Below, in pieces: positions 1 through 7,588 of a DNA stretch of 20,226 bases (positions within the stretch are counted from its first letter, which is position 1; the number at the start of each line of letters is the position of its first letter). The stretch covers positions 1-20,226 of the forward strand of contig JAHLKG010000053.1 of NCBI GenBank assembly GCA_025526995.1, read 5' to 3'. This DNA is from Powellomyces hirtus (Eukaryota; Chytridiomycota; Chytridiomycetes; Spizellomycetales; Powellomycetaceae). The notes beneath the pieces were generated by a model that was not told the origin of the DNA, did no database searches, and saw only the letters and a list, made by a program, of their open reading frames with translations. A program made the position numbers and the translations under genes.

Positions 1-236
1 AAGTGTGATGCAGGGCATCTACCATGAGCACCATAGCCGGGAGGAAGCCGAGTGACATTGGACACAGCGGACGCATACGAAATGCTATAAGGCTCAAGGG
101 AGCACAGCGATGAGAAGGCAAGTACAGCGATGAGATTGTGGTACTGAATTTGATTATACGGGCCGAAGGCCAGGCCCCGAAGGAGCAACAGACAACAAGT
201 GAAAGTATGTACAAGAAGGAGGGGGGGGAGAACTAA
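1..236. repeat. degenerate repeat tail of gypsy G1 copy A
   Basis: No gene is seen here. This is the inner part of the gypsy 3' region, just beyond the stop of the antisense gene. It holds weak short repeats: ACAGCGATGAGA occurs twice about 22 bp apart near 103-136, and GGCC-GAA-GGCC at about 161-171 can form a mini-hairpin. GGGCCGAAGGC also occurs inside the hairpin array of the right-hand gypsy copy (near 19657), which supports the two ends belonging to one family. The tract is much more decayed than that array. Confidence 0.45.
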
Positions 237-932
237 TCAACCAATCTTGGTGAAGGAGAATTGGCACCGGTTGCCGTGGCACCGGTCGCCCAACCCGCAC
301 CGGAGGGGGGTGTAATTTGCCACGTTCATCTCGCTGCGGAGAGAGCTGAGTTAGTCAGGTACGACAGCAGCAGGCCGAAGAGTACTACTTACGCGCGGAC
401 GTGGCCCATGCAGTGGAGATGGTTGCATGGAAACATGCGGAGGTCCGCTCCGACATGGTTGCAGCCAGCGAACTGGCACCCAGCGGGGATGGCCGCAAAG
501 AAGAGAACCCGGCCGCAGTGGGGGGCGCCGCACGTCAACTGGCCCTGAGGGCCGTCGTTCTGGAAAGCAAAGGAACGAAGGAACCACACCGTTAGGAAGA
601 CATCAGGCCGCCTCTCAGCGAAGGGGGGGGGGACATACCGTGTCATCGGCCGCCGCCACGATGCAGGGCCGGCACACCAAATGGTGGCATTCCGATGTGA
701 ACATCTTGCTCTTGCGGAATTGGTTGCACTTCCAGCAAGAGGGCAAGTCGGCCGACCTCTCGGGGGTGGACTTTTCATGGACCGAGGGGTCCTGTAGACA
801 ACAAGGGAAGACGGGGAACATGAGACGAGTTGCCACAGCCGAGGACGAGCACCGACCCCTACTCACCCGGGCGGGCTGGGCCCGCTTGGTTGCGCCTTTC
901 GCAAGTTGCTGGGCGGGCCGGCGCTTGCCCAT
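237..932 (-). CDS. antisense four-exon Cys/His-rich (RING-like) protein inside gypsy G1
   Basis: Predicted four-exon gene antisense to the retrotransposon, between pol and the 3' LTR. Exons on the minus strand are 932-867, 791-639, 559-393 and 333-237, giving about 160 aa. The introns are 75, 79 and 59 nt, with donors GTGAGT, GTATGT and GTAAGT and acceptors CTACAG, TTCCAG and CCGCAG. CTAAC-like branch sites are clear in introns 2 and 3. All junctions keep frame although the exons lie in different raw frames. The protein has a basic N-terminus (MGKRRPAQQLAKG). A RING-like array follows: CWKC, then C-H-H-L-V-C-R-P-C twelve residues later, then C-x4-C. A second cluster contains CNHLHC, and the C-terminus has C-x5-C-x4-C. 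There are 14 Cys in total. Zinc binding is inferred; E3 ligase activity is only possible. An in-frame extension upstream of ATG 932 is blocked by a C8 run. The exact family is not recognised. Confidence 0.72.
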
Positions 933-1017
933 GGTGGTGGTGGTGGTGTCGGGGGGGGAGGAGAGTTGTTGGGGGTGTCAGCCATGGTGTGTGTGCGTAT
1001 GTGTGTGTGTGTGGTGT
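932..1017. repeat. microsatellites upstream of the antisense gene
   Basis: A (GGT)n tract at about 932-948 is followed by a G8 run and then a TG-rich tract at about 989-1016. On the minus strand this is a CA-rich leader directly upstream of the antisense ATG. An alternative ATG at about 985 on the minus strand opens a Pro/Thr-rich frame that would join the antisense reading frame only if the C8 run changed length by one base. Confidence 0.6.
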
Positions 1018-1073
1018 GAGTTCGTCGAGCTACAAAGAAAAGAAGAGCGAGAGGGGGAGATTCAACGGGCAGT

Positions 1074-1086
1074 ACCTTTTAAAGGC
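1074..1086 (-). promoter_or_regulatory. possible TATA-like element for the antisense gene
   Basis: TTTTAAA lies in a near-palindrome (CCTTTTAAAGG) about 145 bp upstream of the antisense start codon. It is the most AT-rich point in this GC-rich stretch. The placement suits an antisense core promoter, but the motif is weak. Confidence 0.25.
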
Positions 1087-1151
1087 TCGACCTGCTTGGG
1101 AACGCTCGGAAATTCAGGTGTTAGTGTTTCATCCCCTACGGAGCGCAGCAG

Positions 1152-1403
1152 ATGTTACTTATCGAAATCTGCATGGAGGAAGCTACTCGTGATTCATCTA
1201 GGGCCCCTGCGAAGAGAGAAATAGACTTTCCGACGATTTCGCGCACCACGAAGGGCGGAGACTACCCGTCGGAGACTACCGCGACGCGACCCGCGCCAGG
1301 GCCGCCTCCCCAGCCTCATCTTCCCACAACCACGTCAGCATCCGTTAACCCGCCGCCGCCCGGCTTAGGCAAGCTTCGCCTCGCTGAAGAGATTCGAGCC
1401 TAA
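1152..1403 (+). CDS. small sense-strand ORF of unknown function next to the polypurine tract
   Basis: An 83-codon open frame ends in TAA 18 bp before the gypsy polypurine tract. The product has a charged N-terminal part (EICMEEATRDSS), a Pro/Thr-rich middle and a short charged end (KLRLAEEIRA). No domain is recognised. It lies upstream of the antisense gene on the opposite strand and could be chance in GC-rich DNA, a short accessory ORF, or part of the antisense promoter region. Confidence 0.2.
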   Translation: MLLIEICMEEATRDSSRAPAKREIDFPTISRTTKGGDYPSETTATRPAPGPPPQPHLPTTTSASVNPPPPGLGKLRLAEEIRA

Positions 1404-1420
1404 GAGATAGTCGCGAATCT

Positions 1421-1428
1421 AAGGGGGG
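1421..1428 (+). other. polypurine tract of gypsy G1 copy A
   Basis: AAGGGGGG lies immediately before the TGTAATGAGG start of the LTR. This is the expected plus-strand primer position and shows that the LTR at 1429 is a 3' LTR, so everything to its left is element interior. Confidence 0.8.
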
Positions 1429-1703
1429 TGTAATGAGGCGTGGCTCACCAGCCTAAGCCTAGACACGCGTCGGGAAGGGTCCCGCGCGAGATGGATGCTA
1501 GCGTCAGCATCCCGAAGGGTACTAGACCTCAGGGATGGCCACAGATGGCCATCACGTGACCAGGGCCGCTCCGCGGCCTAGAAGAAAAGTAGGAATGCTC
1601 TGACGAAGGCGCATTCAAGACTTAGAGATCTTACAGTAGAATTAGACATAGGGAATTCCCGAATAGAAGACTAGACTCTGGCAACGGACCTAGTATTATT
1701 ACA
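1429..1703 (+). repeat. 3' LTR of gypsy G1 copy A (275 bp)
   Basis: The LTR starts TGTAATGAGG and ends TATTATTACA, so it has 6-bp terminal inverted repeats TGTAAT/ATTACA. It matches 13860-14134 over the full 275 bp with two substitutions that I can find, both C/T transitions (near 1476 and 1611). It contains one CACGTG palindrome at 1553-1558 and a nearby pair of TGGCCA palindromes. Confidence 0.95.
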
Positions 1704-1708
1704 CGTAT
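1704..1708. other. target-site duplication CGTAT (right side of gypsy G1 copy A)
   Basis: CGTAT directly follows the LTR here and directly precedes the other gypsy LTR at 13855-13859. Removing the gypsy sequence and one CGTAT joins the copia frames as ...LAYC-VQHGLDIHS..., which is what a copia RT should read. This is therefore the 5-bp duplication of a gypsy insertion into copia RT. Confidence 0.9.
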
Positions 1709-3754
1709 TGTGTCCAGCACGGGCTAGACATCCACAGTATGGGCGCTGTCACCGCCTTCCTTAACAGCGATATTGATAAGGATATCTATATCGAGCAGTT
1801 TGAGGGATTCGAAGATCTGGATCACCCCAAAGGCGATTGGGTCCTGAAGCTACTGAAAGCTCTCTACGGCCTGAAGCAATCACCTCTTCTTTGGTATGAG
1901 ACCTTGAAGACTGCACTGTTGAAGCTCGGCTACGAAGCGGTTTCTGTATGCCCGTGTATCTTTTTCAAGTACGCGACAGATGACCGTACACCTCCGTCGA
2001 ACGACAACTTGGTCCTTATTCTCGTATTCGTCGACGATCTGCTCATTGCAGCGAAGGATCCGGAGATTCTGGCGACCAGCAAGAAAGAGCTACATTCGAA
2101 GTTCAAGTTTACGGAACAAGGTCGCGTAACCAGTCACCTTGGTCTCGTCTACAAATATGACTTCGACTCTGCTGTTCGTACCCTCAAAATCTCAAATGTC
2201 AAGTACATCGACGACGCTCTCGAACAATTCGGCATGAGCGACTGCCATCCTGTCTCCACTCCGTACGCCGTGTCAGCGCGTAACCAACAACCGGAGGATT
2301 CGACCCCATTCACGAATCTGAAAATGTATCAGGAAGCAGTGGGGGTCCTCACTTGGGCCTCCATCACATGGCGATGGGATATCGCCACTGCAGTCGGTTA
2401 CGTTGCGCGCCGCGTCGCCGCACCTACCAACTCCGACTGGAACAATGTTAAGCGCATTTTCCGCTATTTAAAGGGTACCCGCAATTATGCCCTCAAGTTT
2501 ACATCCGAACGAAATGATCCACGTGGTCTACGCGTATTCACGGATGCGGACTATGCAGGAGAACTCACCGACCGGACGTCCACTACAGGCATTTTGGCCC
2601 TTTACAATGGGTTCCCTGTTCTGTGGAAAAGCAGCAAGCAGAAGTGCACCGCCCAAAGTACGACCGAAGTGGAGTATATAGCTGCCAGTACCGGCCACAA
2701 CGAAGCCAAATGGCTACGCCAACTCTTGGCGGAAGTCTTGGGACCTCAACCGGATTACAAATCTCGACCGGTCCCTCTCCATGTCGATAATCAGAGCGCT
2801 GGGGCCTTGATTCAGTCTAAGGCTATCAACCAACGCACCAAACACATCGACGTTCGGTACCACGCTATACGCGATTCGTTCGCGAAGCAAATTATCGAAA
2901 TCATCGACACCAATACGGACGATCAACTGGCGGACATCTTTACGAAGCCTTTTCCCACTGTGAAACATAAGGACACTGTCCTGAGGATTACGAATGGGAC
3001 TCATATATTTGATGAAAGGATACGCAATGAGGGCGCGTCTACGGAAGCACACCAAGCTCAAGTGTTACTCGCTGAATGTCAGGAGAACTACTCACAACAC
3101 TGGCTTACCTTGGCTACTACACCGCAATTGCGGAACCCGAAGCAATGCCTCCCAAGGAGGATGGGCCTGCCCCTCCTCCATCATCCTCATCGCTTGAGGG
3201 TGAGCGTCGGCTTGAAGAACCCGATGGTCCCTCCAACTCCTCGGCTGCCCCCTCCTCCTCTTCCTCATCATTATATGGAGCTTCACGCTCCAGGATGTCC
3301 CACATCCTTTTCACCTCCGCTACAGACTTCTTGTCCGCAGCCCTCTTCTTCTCCTGGGCCGCATCCTTGCCCTTCCCAACCGCCAGCTTCCGGCTCCGCC
3401 GGTCCTCTAGTATGGACCTCAGTCCATCAAGCGTCCCGGTCGCCCGTGCGCGACCCAGAGACGTCCCAGACCTCGCCCGGTCTTTCACCCGGTCTTTCGC
3501 CTGCTCGATGTGACGTTCAAGGACCCCTTGACGGTCCTTGCGGTGGAACTGTCGGGCATGCGCCGCCGACATCGTTCGAATCTCCGCTCGGGACAACCCC
3601 GCAGCGGGTGCGCCTCCCTGTGGCGCAGAGGGCACCACTGACGACGGCACAGCAGGAGCTGTGGTCGTCGCAGGAGCGGTTACCGGCGGTCCCGTCTTTC
3701 TCGCTGTCTGCTTCGCTTTGCCCGAACCTGACAACTACACCGGCACATAGTTAG
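1704..3754 (+). pseudogene. copia C1 copy A pol, 3' half (RT C-terminus and RNase H)
   Basis: This is the 3' part of a Ty1/copia polyprotein, cut at the gypsy insertion. The frame is open from the LTR edge; the first ATG is 1739. RT motifs follow the Ty1/copia order: TAFLNSDIDKDIYIEQ, LYGLKQSPLLWYE, and the active-site FVDDLL near 2028-2045. RNase H carries FTDADYAGE (near 2536), the E of TEVEYIAAS, and HVDNQSA, and ends with DIFTKPFPTVKHKD near 2965. Normal copia pol would stop soon after this. Here the frame stays open to TAG at 3752, but the extension from about 3010 is Pro/Ser-rich and overlaps an antisense gene, so much of it is probably not functional. No nonsense codon is seen in this half. 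Confidence 0.9.
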
Positions 3755-3800
3755 AGCTTACGCCTCATTTGCGCGGATCTCATAGACGTACCCTAGCCAT
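3117..3800 (-). CDS. antisense two-exon gene of unknown function inside copia C1
   Basis: A 206-codon minus-strand frame (3734-3117, stop TAG) begins without an ATG and sits directly after a splice-like acceptor. The predicted intron is 3791-3735 (57 nt, donor GTACGT, branch CTAAC, acceptor GTGTAG). It joins the frame in phase to a 9-nt first exon, ATG GCT AGG (3800-3792), giving about 208 aa. The protein has an Ala/Pro/Thr-rich N-terminus and a charged helical middle (ERHIEQAKDRVKDRARSG, KKSVAEVKRMWDILEREA). An acidic stretch (NDEEEEEGAAEELEG) and a Ser/Asp-rich tail follow. The composition looks like a soluble, possibly nuclear, regulatory protein; no family is recognised. The opposite sense frame is Pro-rich and reads like a shadow. 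If the tiny first exon is wrong, translation could start at ATG 3572, giving 151 aa. Confidence 0.5.
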
Positions 3801-3907
3801 TCCTCGTCTTCTTAAATTGTAATAAATGGGGGTATGTGGGGTGTGTGCGCGGGGCTGTGTAGTAAAAGTAGATAGAGCAACTCTCTCACTGCCAGACTGA
3901 CAGGTCT
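3801..3907. other. copia C1 3' non-coding region
   Basis: This lies between the antisense start codon and the copia polypurine tract. It contains an AATAAA at 3821-3826 on the plus strand. The same AT-rich patch, read on the minus strand, is the best candidate promoter region for the antisense gene. A G/T-rich stretch occupies about 3827-3860. Confidence 0.4.
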
Positions 3908-3916
3908 GAGTGGGGG
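3908..3916 (+). other. polypurine tract of copia C1 copy A
   Basis: GAGTGGGGG lies immediately before the LTR start TGTTAG, interrupted by one T. It is the expected position of the plus-strand primer and identifies the following LTR as a 3' LTR. Confidence 0.7.
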
Positions 3917-4155
3917 TGTTAGCACGTACAGACTCTGTCATCGAGTCATAACTGCGCCATCGCAGGGCGTATCACGCGATCACGTGAGCCCACGTGATCA
4001 ACTCCGATATAAGTAGTTTTCCTTCCATACTTAATATATCGGTGGGACTTTTCTCTTTTTCTCCAGTAGAGCGGGATTAAGTTACTTCGTTGTTCTGCTC
4101 AGTCAACTACCCTAAAGCTTCCTCAATCATCTACTCAGATACTCTCAGACCAACA
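3917..4155 (+). repeat. 3' LTR of copia C1 copy A (239 bp)
   Basis: The LTR begins TGTTAGCACG and ends CAGACCAACA. It aligns along its whole length with 10114-10375, with roughly 15 substitutions (mostly transitions), a 20-bp indel and three 1-bp indels. Promoter-like content: two CACGTG boxes at 3981-3986 and 3991-3996, forming an inverted repeat with 9-bp arms, and a TATAAG box at 4008-4013. Confidence 0.92.
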
Positions 4156-4157
4156 AT

Positions 4158-4161
4158 TTAA
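4158..4161. other. candidate TTAA target duplication, left of Harbinger
   Basis: TTAA lies just outside the left inverted repeat and again at 7616-7619 just outside the right one. Because ATTTAAAT is palindromic, the true boundary is ambiguous. A 3-bp TTA/TAA duplication, usual for PIF/Harbinger, does not fit symmetrically. Confidence 0.45.
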
Positions 4162-4281
4162 TTGTGGCACAGCAGTCACATGTGAAGCCCCGAAATTTAA
4201 AATTCCCACTTGCCAACCTCACACATTGGCGCTATTTCTTGCTTTACTTTCTTATGTAATGCCCAAATAGACCGGTTGAGA

Positions 4282-5662
4282 ATGCTTGACAAATTCTGGG
4301 CCAAGTACGATACAAGGCAGTGGGGTAGACGCATTTTACAACGGAGACTGGAACAAAAAGAAGATGTGGAAAGAAAAACAGCAAGAAAGCGCCTCCGCAA
4401 CCGTGACCGCCTTAGAACACTCGGACAAGAGCGTCTACTTCGAGACTATTTCAGGCTGATTGCATCTACAGTGAAAAGGATTTTAGGCGCCGATTCCGAA
4501 TGTCACGCCAGCTTTTCCTGCGTATTCAAGCAGATCTGTGCAAAAGTGACCGTTACTTTAAACCAGTAAGTACGCTACCCGTTGGCCACGCAGTATGTTT
4601 GTATTAATCACAACCTCTGCAATAGCGTTGTGACTGTACAGGACTTACTGGTCTCTCATCCGAACAAAAGCTTACTGCCGCACTACGCATGCTCGCCTAC
4701 GGTGTTGCAGCAGATGCTGTGGACAAGTATGTTCGCTGCGCCGAAGCTACTGCAACAGTGGCATTACACCGCTTCTGTGCTGCCATTGTGCACATCTATG
4801 CCGCTACTTACCTGAGACCGCCAAACCAAAATGACCTAAATCATATATTGCAAATCAACAGGCAACGTGGTTTTCCTGGACTGCTTGGTTCTCTGGACTG
4901 CATGCCCTGGGCATCGAAAAACTGTTCTCGAGCGTGGGCCGGTCAATTTCAAGGCAAGGAAAAGGTTCTGACGATTATTTTGGAAGCGGTTGCAACCTAC
5001 GATTTACGAATTTGGCATTGCTCTTTCGGCGTTCCCGGCGCTAACAATGACATTAATGTTTTGGACCGCTCCCCTCTCTTTGATGACCAACTGGCTGGTT
5101 GCACACCAAACCTTGATTACGAGATTAATGGACGTCAATACACTCAAGGTGCGTTGCGTGGTGCGTGGTGCGTATCTGCACATTGCGTGGTACAGTACTG
5201 CATAGCACATACTCACGAAGAGCATTACTAGGATATTATTTGGTGGATGGAATATACCCTCCTTGGGCGATGTTTGTTCAGACGTTCTCACAGCCTGACT
5301 GCGAAAAGAAGAAGTTTTTTGCCCAAATGCAAGAGGCAGTGCGCAAAGACATAGAGCGTGCCTTTGGAGCATTACAAGTGCGATGGCACATTATTCAACG
5401 GCCCACTCGTGGATGGCATTGCGCGCAACTGGGAAATATCATGAAAACCTGTGTGATTTTGCACAACATGATTATTGAGGATCAAGGAGATGCGGCAATG
5501 GAAGATATAGCAGAGGATTTTGCCGACATTAACATCTCCCTGGGCAGTCGCAAAGAAACATCGCAACAAATAAGGAGAAAAACATTGCGTGACTCTGTGC
5601 TTCATCATCAGTTGCGCGCAGACCTGATACAACACTTATGGGAATGGAAGGGTAGTCAATAA
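4282..5662 (+). pseudogene. PIF/Harbinger DDE transposase, three exons, one frameshift
   Basis: The transposase would cut and join the element at its inverted repeats. Exons are about 4282-4565, 4626-5148 and 5232-5662. Intron 1 (4566-4625) has donor GTAAGT and acceptor AATAG; intron 2 (5149-5231) has donor GTGCGT and acceptor ACTAG. The exons recreate the family motifs FRRRFRMSRQLFLRI, LRMLAYGVAADAVDKYV, GFPGLLGSLDCM, NNDINVLDRSPLFDD, DGIYPPWAMFV and IERAFGALQ. The catalytic triad is D at 4896-4898, D at 5049-5051 and E at 5354-5356. Exon 1 has a frame break at 4453-4454: the family motif starting DYF resumes two bases later, which looks like a 2-nt insertion. Apart from this the frame spans about 411 codons, the usual family length. 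An in-frame ATG at 4210 is an alternative start. AATAAA overlaps the stop codon (5658-5663). Confidence 0.88.
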
Positions 5663-5862
5663 ATTGCATAAATCGTTTGCGATCCCTGAAACATGTCATT
5701 GCGACTCAATGAGAGCATGCGAGTGTGCAACGCAAACTGGAACCTTATGATGTATGCCTTAAAAGGGTTGACTGTTTCTTTGACACATGGCAATATGTCT
5801 CCAAAGCATTTTTATACTTATACTATACTAGGACAGCAATGCCGCGCTGTTTTCTCATCACA
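5663..5862. other. spacer between transposase and third Harbinger gene
   Basis: No separate feature is recognised. An open frame from ATG 5725 runs in phase into the next gene and would add 46 residues to its N-terminus. The region could be 5' leader or coding. Confidence 0.3.
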
Positions 5863-6299
5863 ATGCCTCGCCCTAAAAAACCCAGAGTCCAAACTGACGC
5901 TGAGCGTCAAGCTGAAGAGGATGCAGCAGCTCTTGTAATTTGTTAAATTACTATACTGCTTATAACACACCACTTAATTTGTTTGTATCAGGTTGCAAGG
6001 CGCGCAGTGCAGCTTCGTCAGCTGCAGCCCCAATACCCACGCCTCTACCAAGAGGCAATGAAGGAGCACCTTGATGCGGTAAATTGGAATATGGACTCGG
6101 CAAAGGTAATTGTAATATCATTTTCTGCTAACCTCGTTTACACTCACTGCAGCAAACTGTAACTCAGGCCAAGTTTGATGAAGTAACTGCATACGCGGAG
6201 AAATGGGTCCGTGCCTTTGCTTGGAGGGAAGGGGAGGGAAGGAGGAGGGGAGAAGAGGGGACGGGGCAAGGAGGAAGTGGAGGAGGAGGAAATGGGTGA
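5863..6299 (+). CDS. third Harbinger gene: small three-exon protein of unknown function
   Basis: Predicted exons are 5863-5934, 5992-6105 and 6153-6299, encoding about 110 aa. Intron 1 is 57 nt (GTAATT to TATCAG) and intron 2 is 47 nt (GTAATT to CTGCAG, with a GCTAAC branch site); both are phase 0. The start gives MPRPKKPRVQ, a short basic stretch like a nuclear localisation signal or AT-hook-like tail. A Gln/Arg-rich helical segment follows (RRAVQLRQLQPQYPRLYQEA), then KFDEVTAYAEKWVRAF and a Gly/Arg/Glu-rich end encoded by a purine tract. The gene lies between the transposase and the convergent Myb-like gene. No family is recognised. The start could instead be ATG 5725. Known PIF/Harbinger elements usually carry two genes, so this may be an accessory protein or a captured fragment. 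Confidence 0.5.
6222..6296 (+). repeat. purine-only-like tract (G/A rich)
   Basis: About 75 bp are almost entirely G and A, with repeated GGAGGG, GGGGA and GGAGGA blocks. It encodes the low-complexity C-terminus of the third gene. Several G-runs could form a G-quadruplex or triplex. Confidence 0.6.
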
Positions 6300-6352
6300 A
6301 AGTCCCGAGCAAAGCGACCGTAAACTCGGTGGCTACCTTAACCGGTAGACAG

Positions 6353-6362
6353 GTTTTTTTAT
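6353..6362 (-). terminator. poly(A)-signal-like site for the Myb-like gene
   Basis: TTTTTTTATT on the plus strand reads AATAAAAAAA on the minus strand, about 14 bp past the Myb-like stop. It lies in the short gap between two convergent genes. Confidence 0.5.
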
Positions 6363-6375
6363 TCACACATGAACG

Positions 6376-7431
6376 CTAGCTGCTATCCTCACTTTGCAGT
6401 TCTTTGGCCAAGGGAGACAAGGCCTTTTGAGCAATGGAGCTTTCACGCCCAAAAAGCTGTACCAGTCTTTCCACCCTGCTAAGACGCTGCTCGTTCTCCT
6501 TTAATTGTAGCTCACGTTGCTGTATTTCCAGCTGTTGCTTCACAAGTTCCAACTCTTCATTCTTCAGTAAGTCCTCATCTCGTCGGCGCTTTGCTCGTTT
6601 GATACCAATTGGACGGACTTCGTCCTCTTCTCCTGCTGCCTTTTGTGGCGTTTTCTCGCTGTCTGCCATAAATCTAAATAGAGTTGATGTTAAAGCATTT
6701 CTTTACCACGCAGTGCGCATCGCGCAGGTACGCACAACATGACCACGCAGTACGCAGGTACGCATCACGCAGTATGTTGCCACGCAATTAATTGCTTACC
6801 TGGGGCAGTTCTGCAGTAAATTGTAGGCGTGCAGCAGGACAAACTTTTGCTTTTCCGCTCTGTAGTAGAAGTCTTCTCCTAGAAGAACGATTTGGTCTCT
6901 AGTGGCGCCACTGGGCAATGAAGCTGTGGCTGAGCGTATATGTCCTGCGAATTTGGCAACCGCACGAGACACAACCCCCCAGCGGTTTTTCAGCGAGCTT
7001 CTGGTCCACGCTTCGTCTGGTGGATTGTCTTTGAACACCTTATGGATTCGACTCCAAAGTGCATCCGCTTTCTGCACGTTGCCGGTGATGGGGTCCTCAG
7101 ATATCTGAATCCAGACCACGCATAGGCGCTCGTCTTCTGTGCGAGAGAACCCTTTTCCTCTTGCACCACGCCACAAGAATGATTCTGATGGAGGTGTGGC
7201 CTGTGCTTGCGGTGCAAGTGTTTGGCGTGGAGTTAGCGGTGTGGCCTGTGGCGGAGCTGGCAAAGCCAAAGGGAGATGTATAGGCGGGACAAGTAGGCTG
7301 CTTTCTCCAGATTCTGTGTAGGTAGCTCCAGTATACGCAGCCGGGTTCTGTTTTAGCAAAGCTTGCGCAGCAACAGAATGCGGGTTTTGAGCAATCAACT
7401 GTGCAATTCGTGTTATAATGGGGTCTGCCAT
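6376..7431 (-). CDS. Harbinger Myb/SANT-like DNA-binding protein, two exons
   Basis: This is the second hallmark gene of PIF/Harbinger elements; such proteins bind the transposase and the element ends and help nuclear import. Exon 1 is 7431-6800 and exon 2 is 6673-6376. The 126-nt intron (6799-6674) has donor GTAAGC and acceptor TTTAG, joining CCC-AG to A-TTT-ATG in frame. The product is about 309 aa. A Pro/Ala-rich N-terminus is followed by a trihelix/Myb-like domain at residues ~95-155 (FSRTEDERLCVVWIQIS, SLKNRWGVVSRAVAKF). Exon 2 encodes a basic patch (KRAKRRRDED) and a Glu/Gln coiled coil (EELELVKQQLEIQQRELQL), as in the NAM-associated C-terminal domain common in this family. No inactivating change is seen. 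Confidence 0.85.
6674..6799 (-). repeat. CCACGCA-rich repeats in the Myb-gene intron
   Basis: The intron carries four CACGCA(G) copies within about 75 bp (near 6712, 6743, 6766 and 6780), with interspersed ACGCAGGTACGCA. The same word and its reverse complement TGCGTGG occur in both transposase introns (4586-4601 and 5152-5202). CACGCAGTATGTT is shared exactly by this intron and transposase intron 1. Confidence 0.65.
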
Positions 7432-7588
7432 GACGAAGGCAACTTTACGGGGTCGACTGTTGAGAGGCTTTATTTTAAAAGCTGGGAGCCGACCGGTTTC
7501 AAATATGAACTGTGGCGCATGAAAGTAGCGACGCTTAGTACAAAATAGCGCCCCCGCGCCACACCTATAACAGTGCTTTGGGAACCAC
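7432..7588. other. 5' flank of the Myb-like gene inside Harbinger
   Basis: This 157-bp non-coding stretch lies between the Myb-like start codon and the right inverted repeat. An AT-rich patch (TTTATTTTAAAA near 7469) about 40 bp upstream of the start is a possible core promoter. Nothing else is recognised. Confidence 0.35.

Noticed and set aside
427..1224. 265-codon plus-strand open frame
   Set aside because: It overlaps the antisense spliced gene, includes microsatellites (VVVVV, CVCVCVC) and shows no domain. GC-rich shadow.
3010..3754. Sense extension of the copia pol frame past RNase H
   Set aside because: Pro/Ser-rich with no domain, and directly opposite a better antisense frame. Kept only as part of the open reading frame, not as a functional domain.
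4156..4161. 17-bp perfect inverted repeat including ATTTAA as the true transposon end
   Set aside because: The outer six bases are part of a palindromic target (ATTTAAAT) that pairs by chance. TTAA as target duplication explains them.
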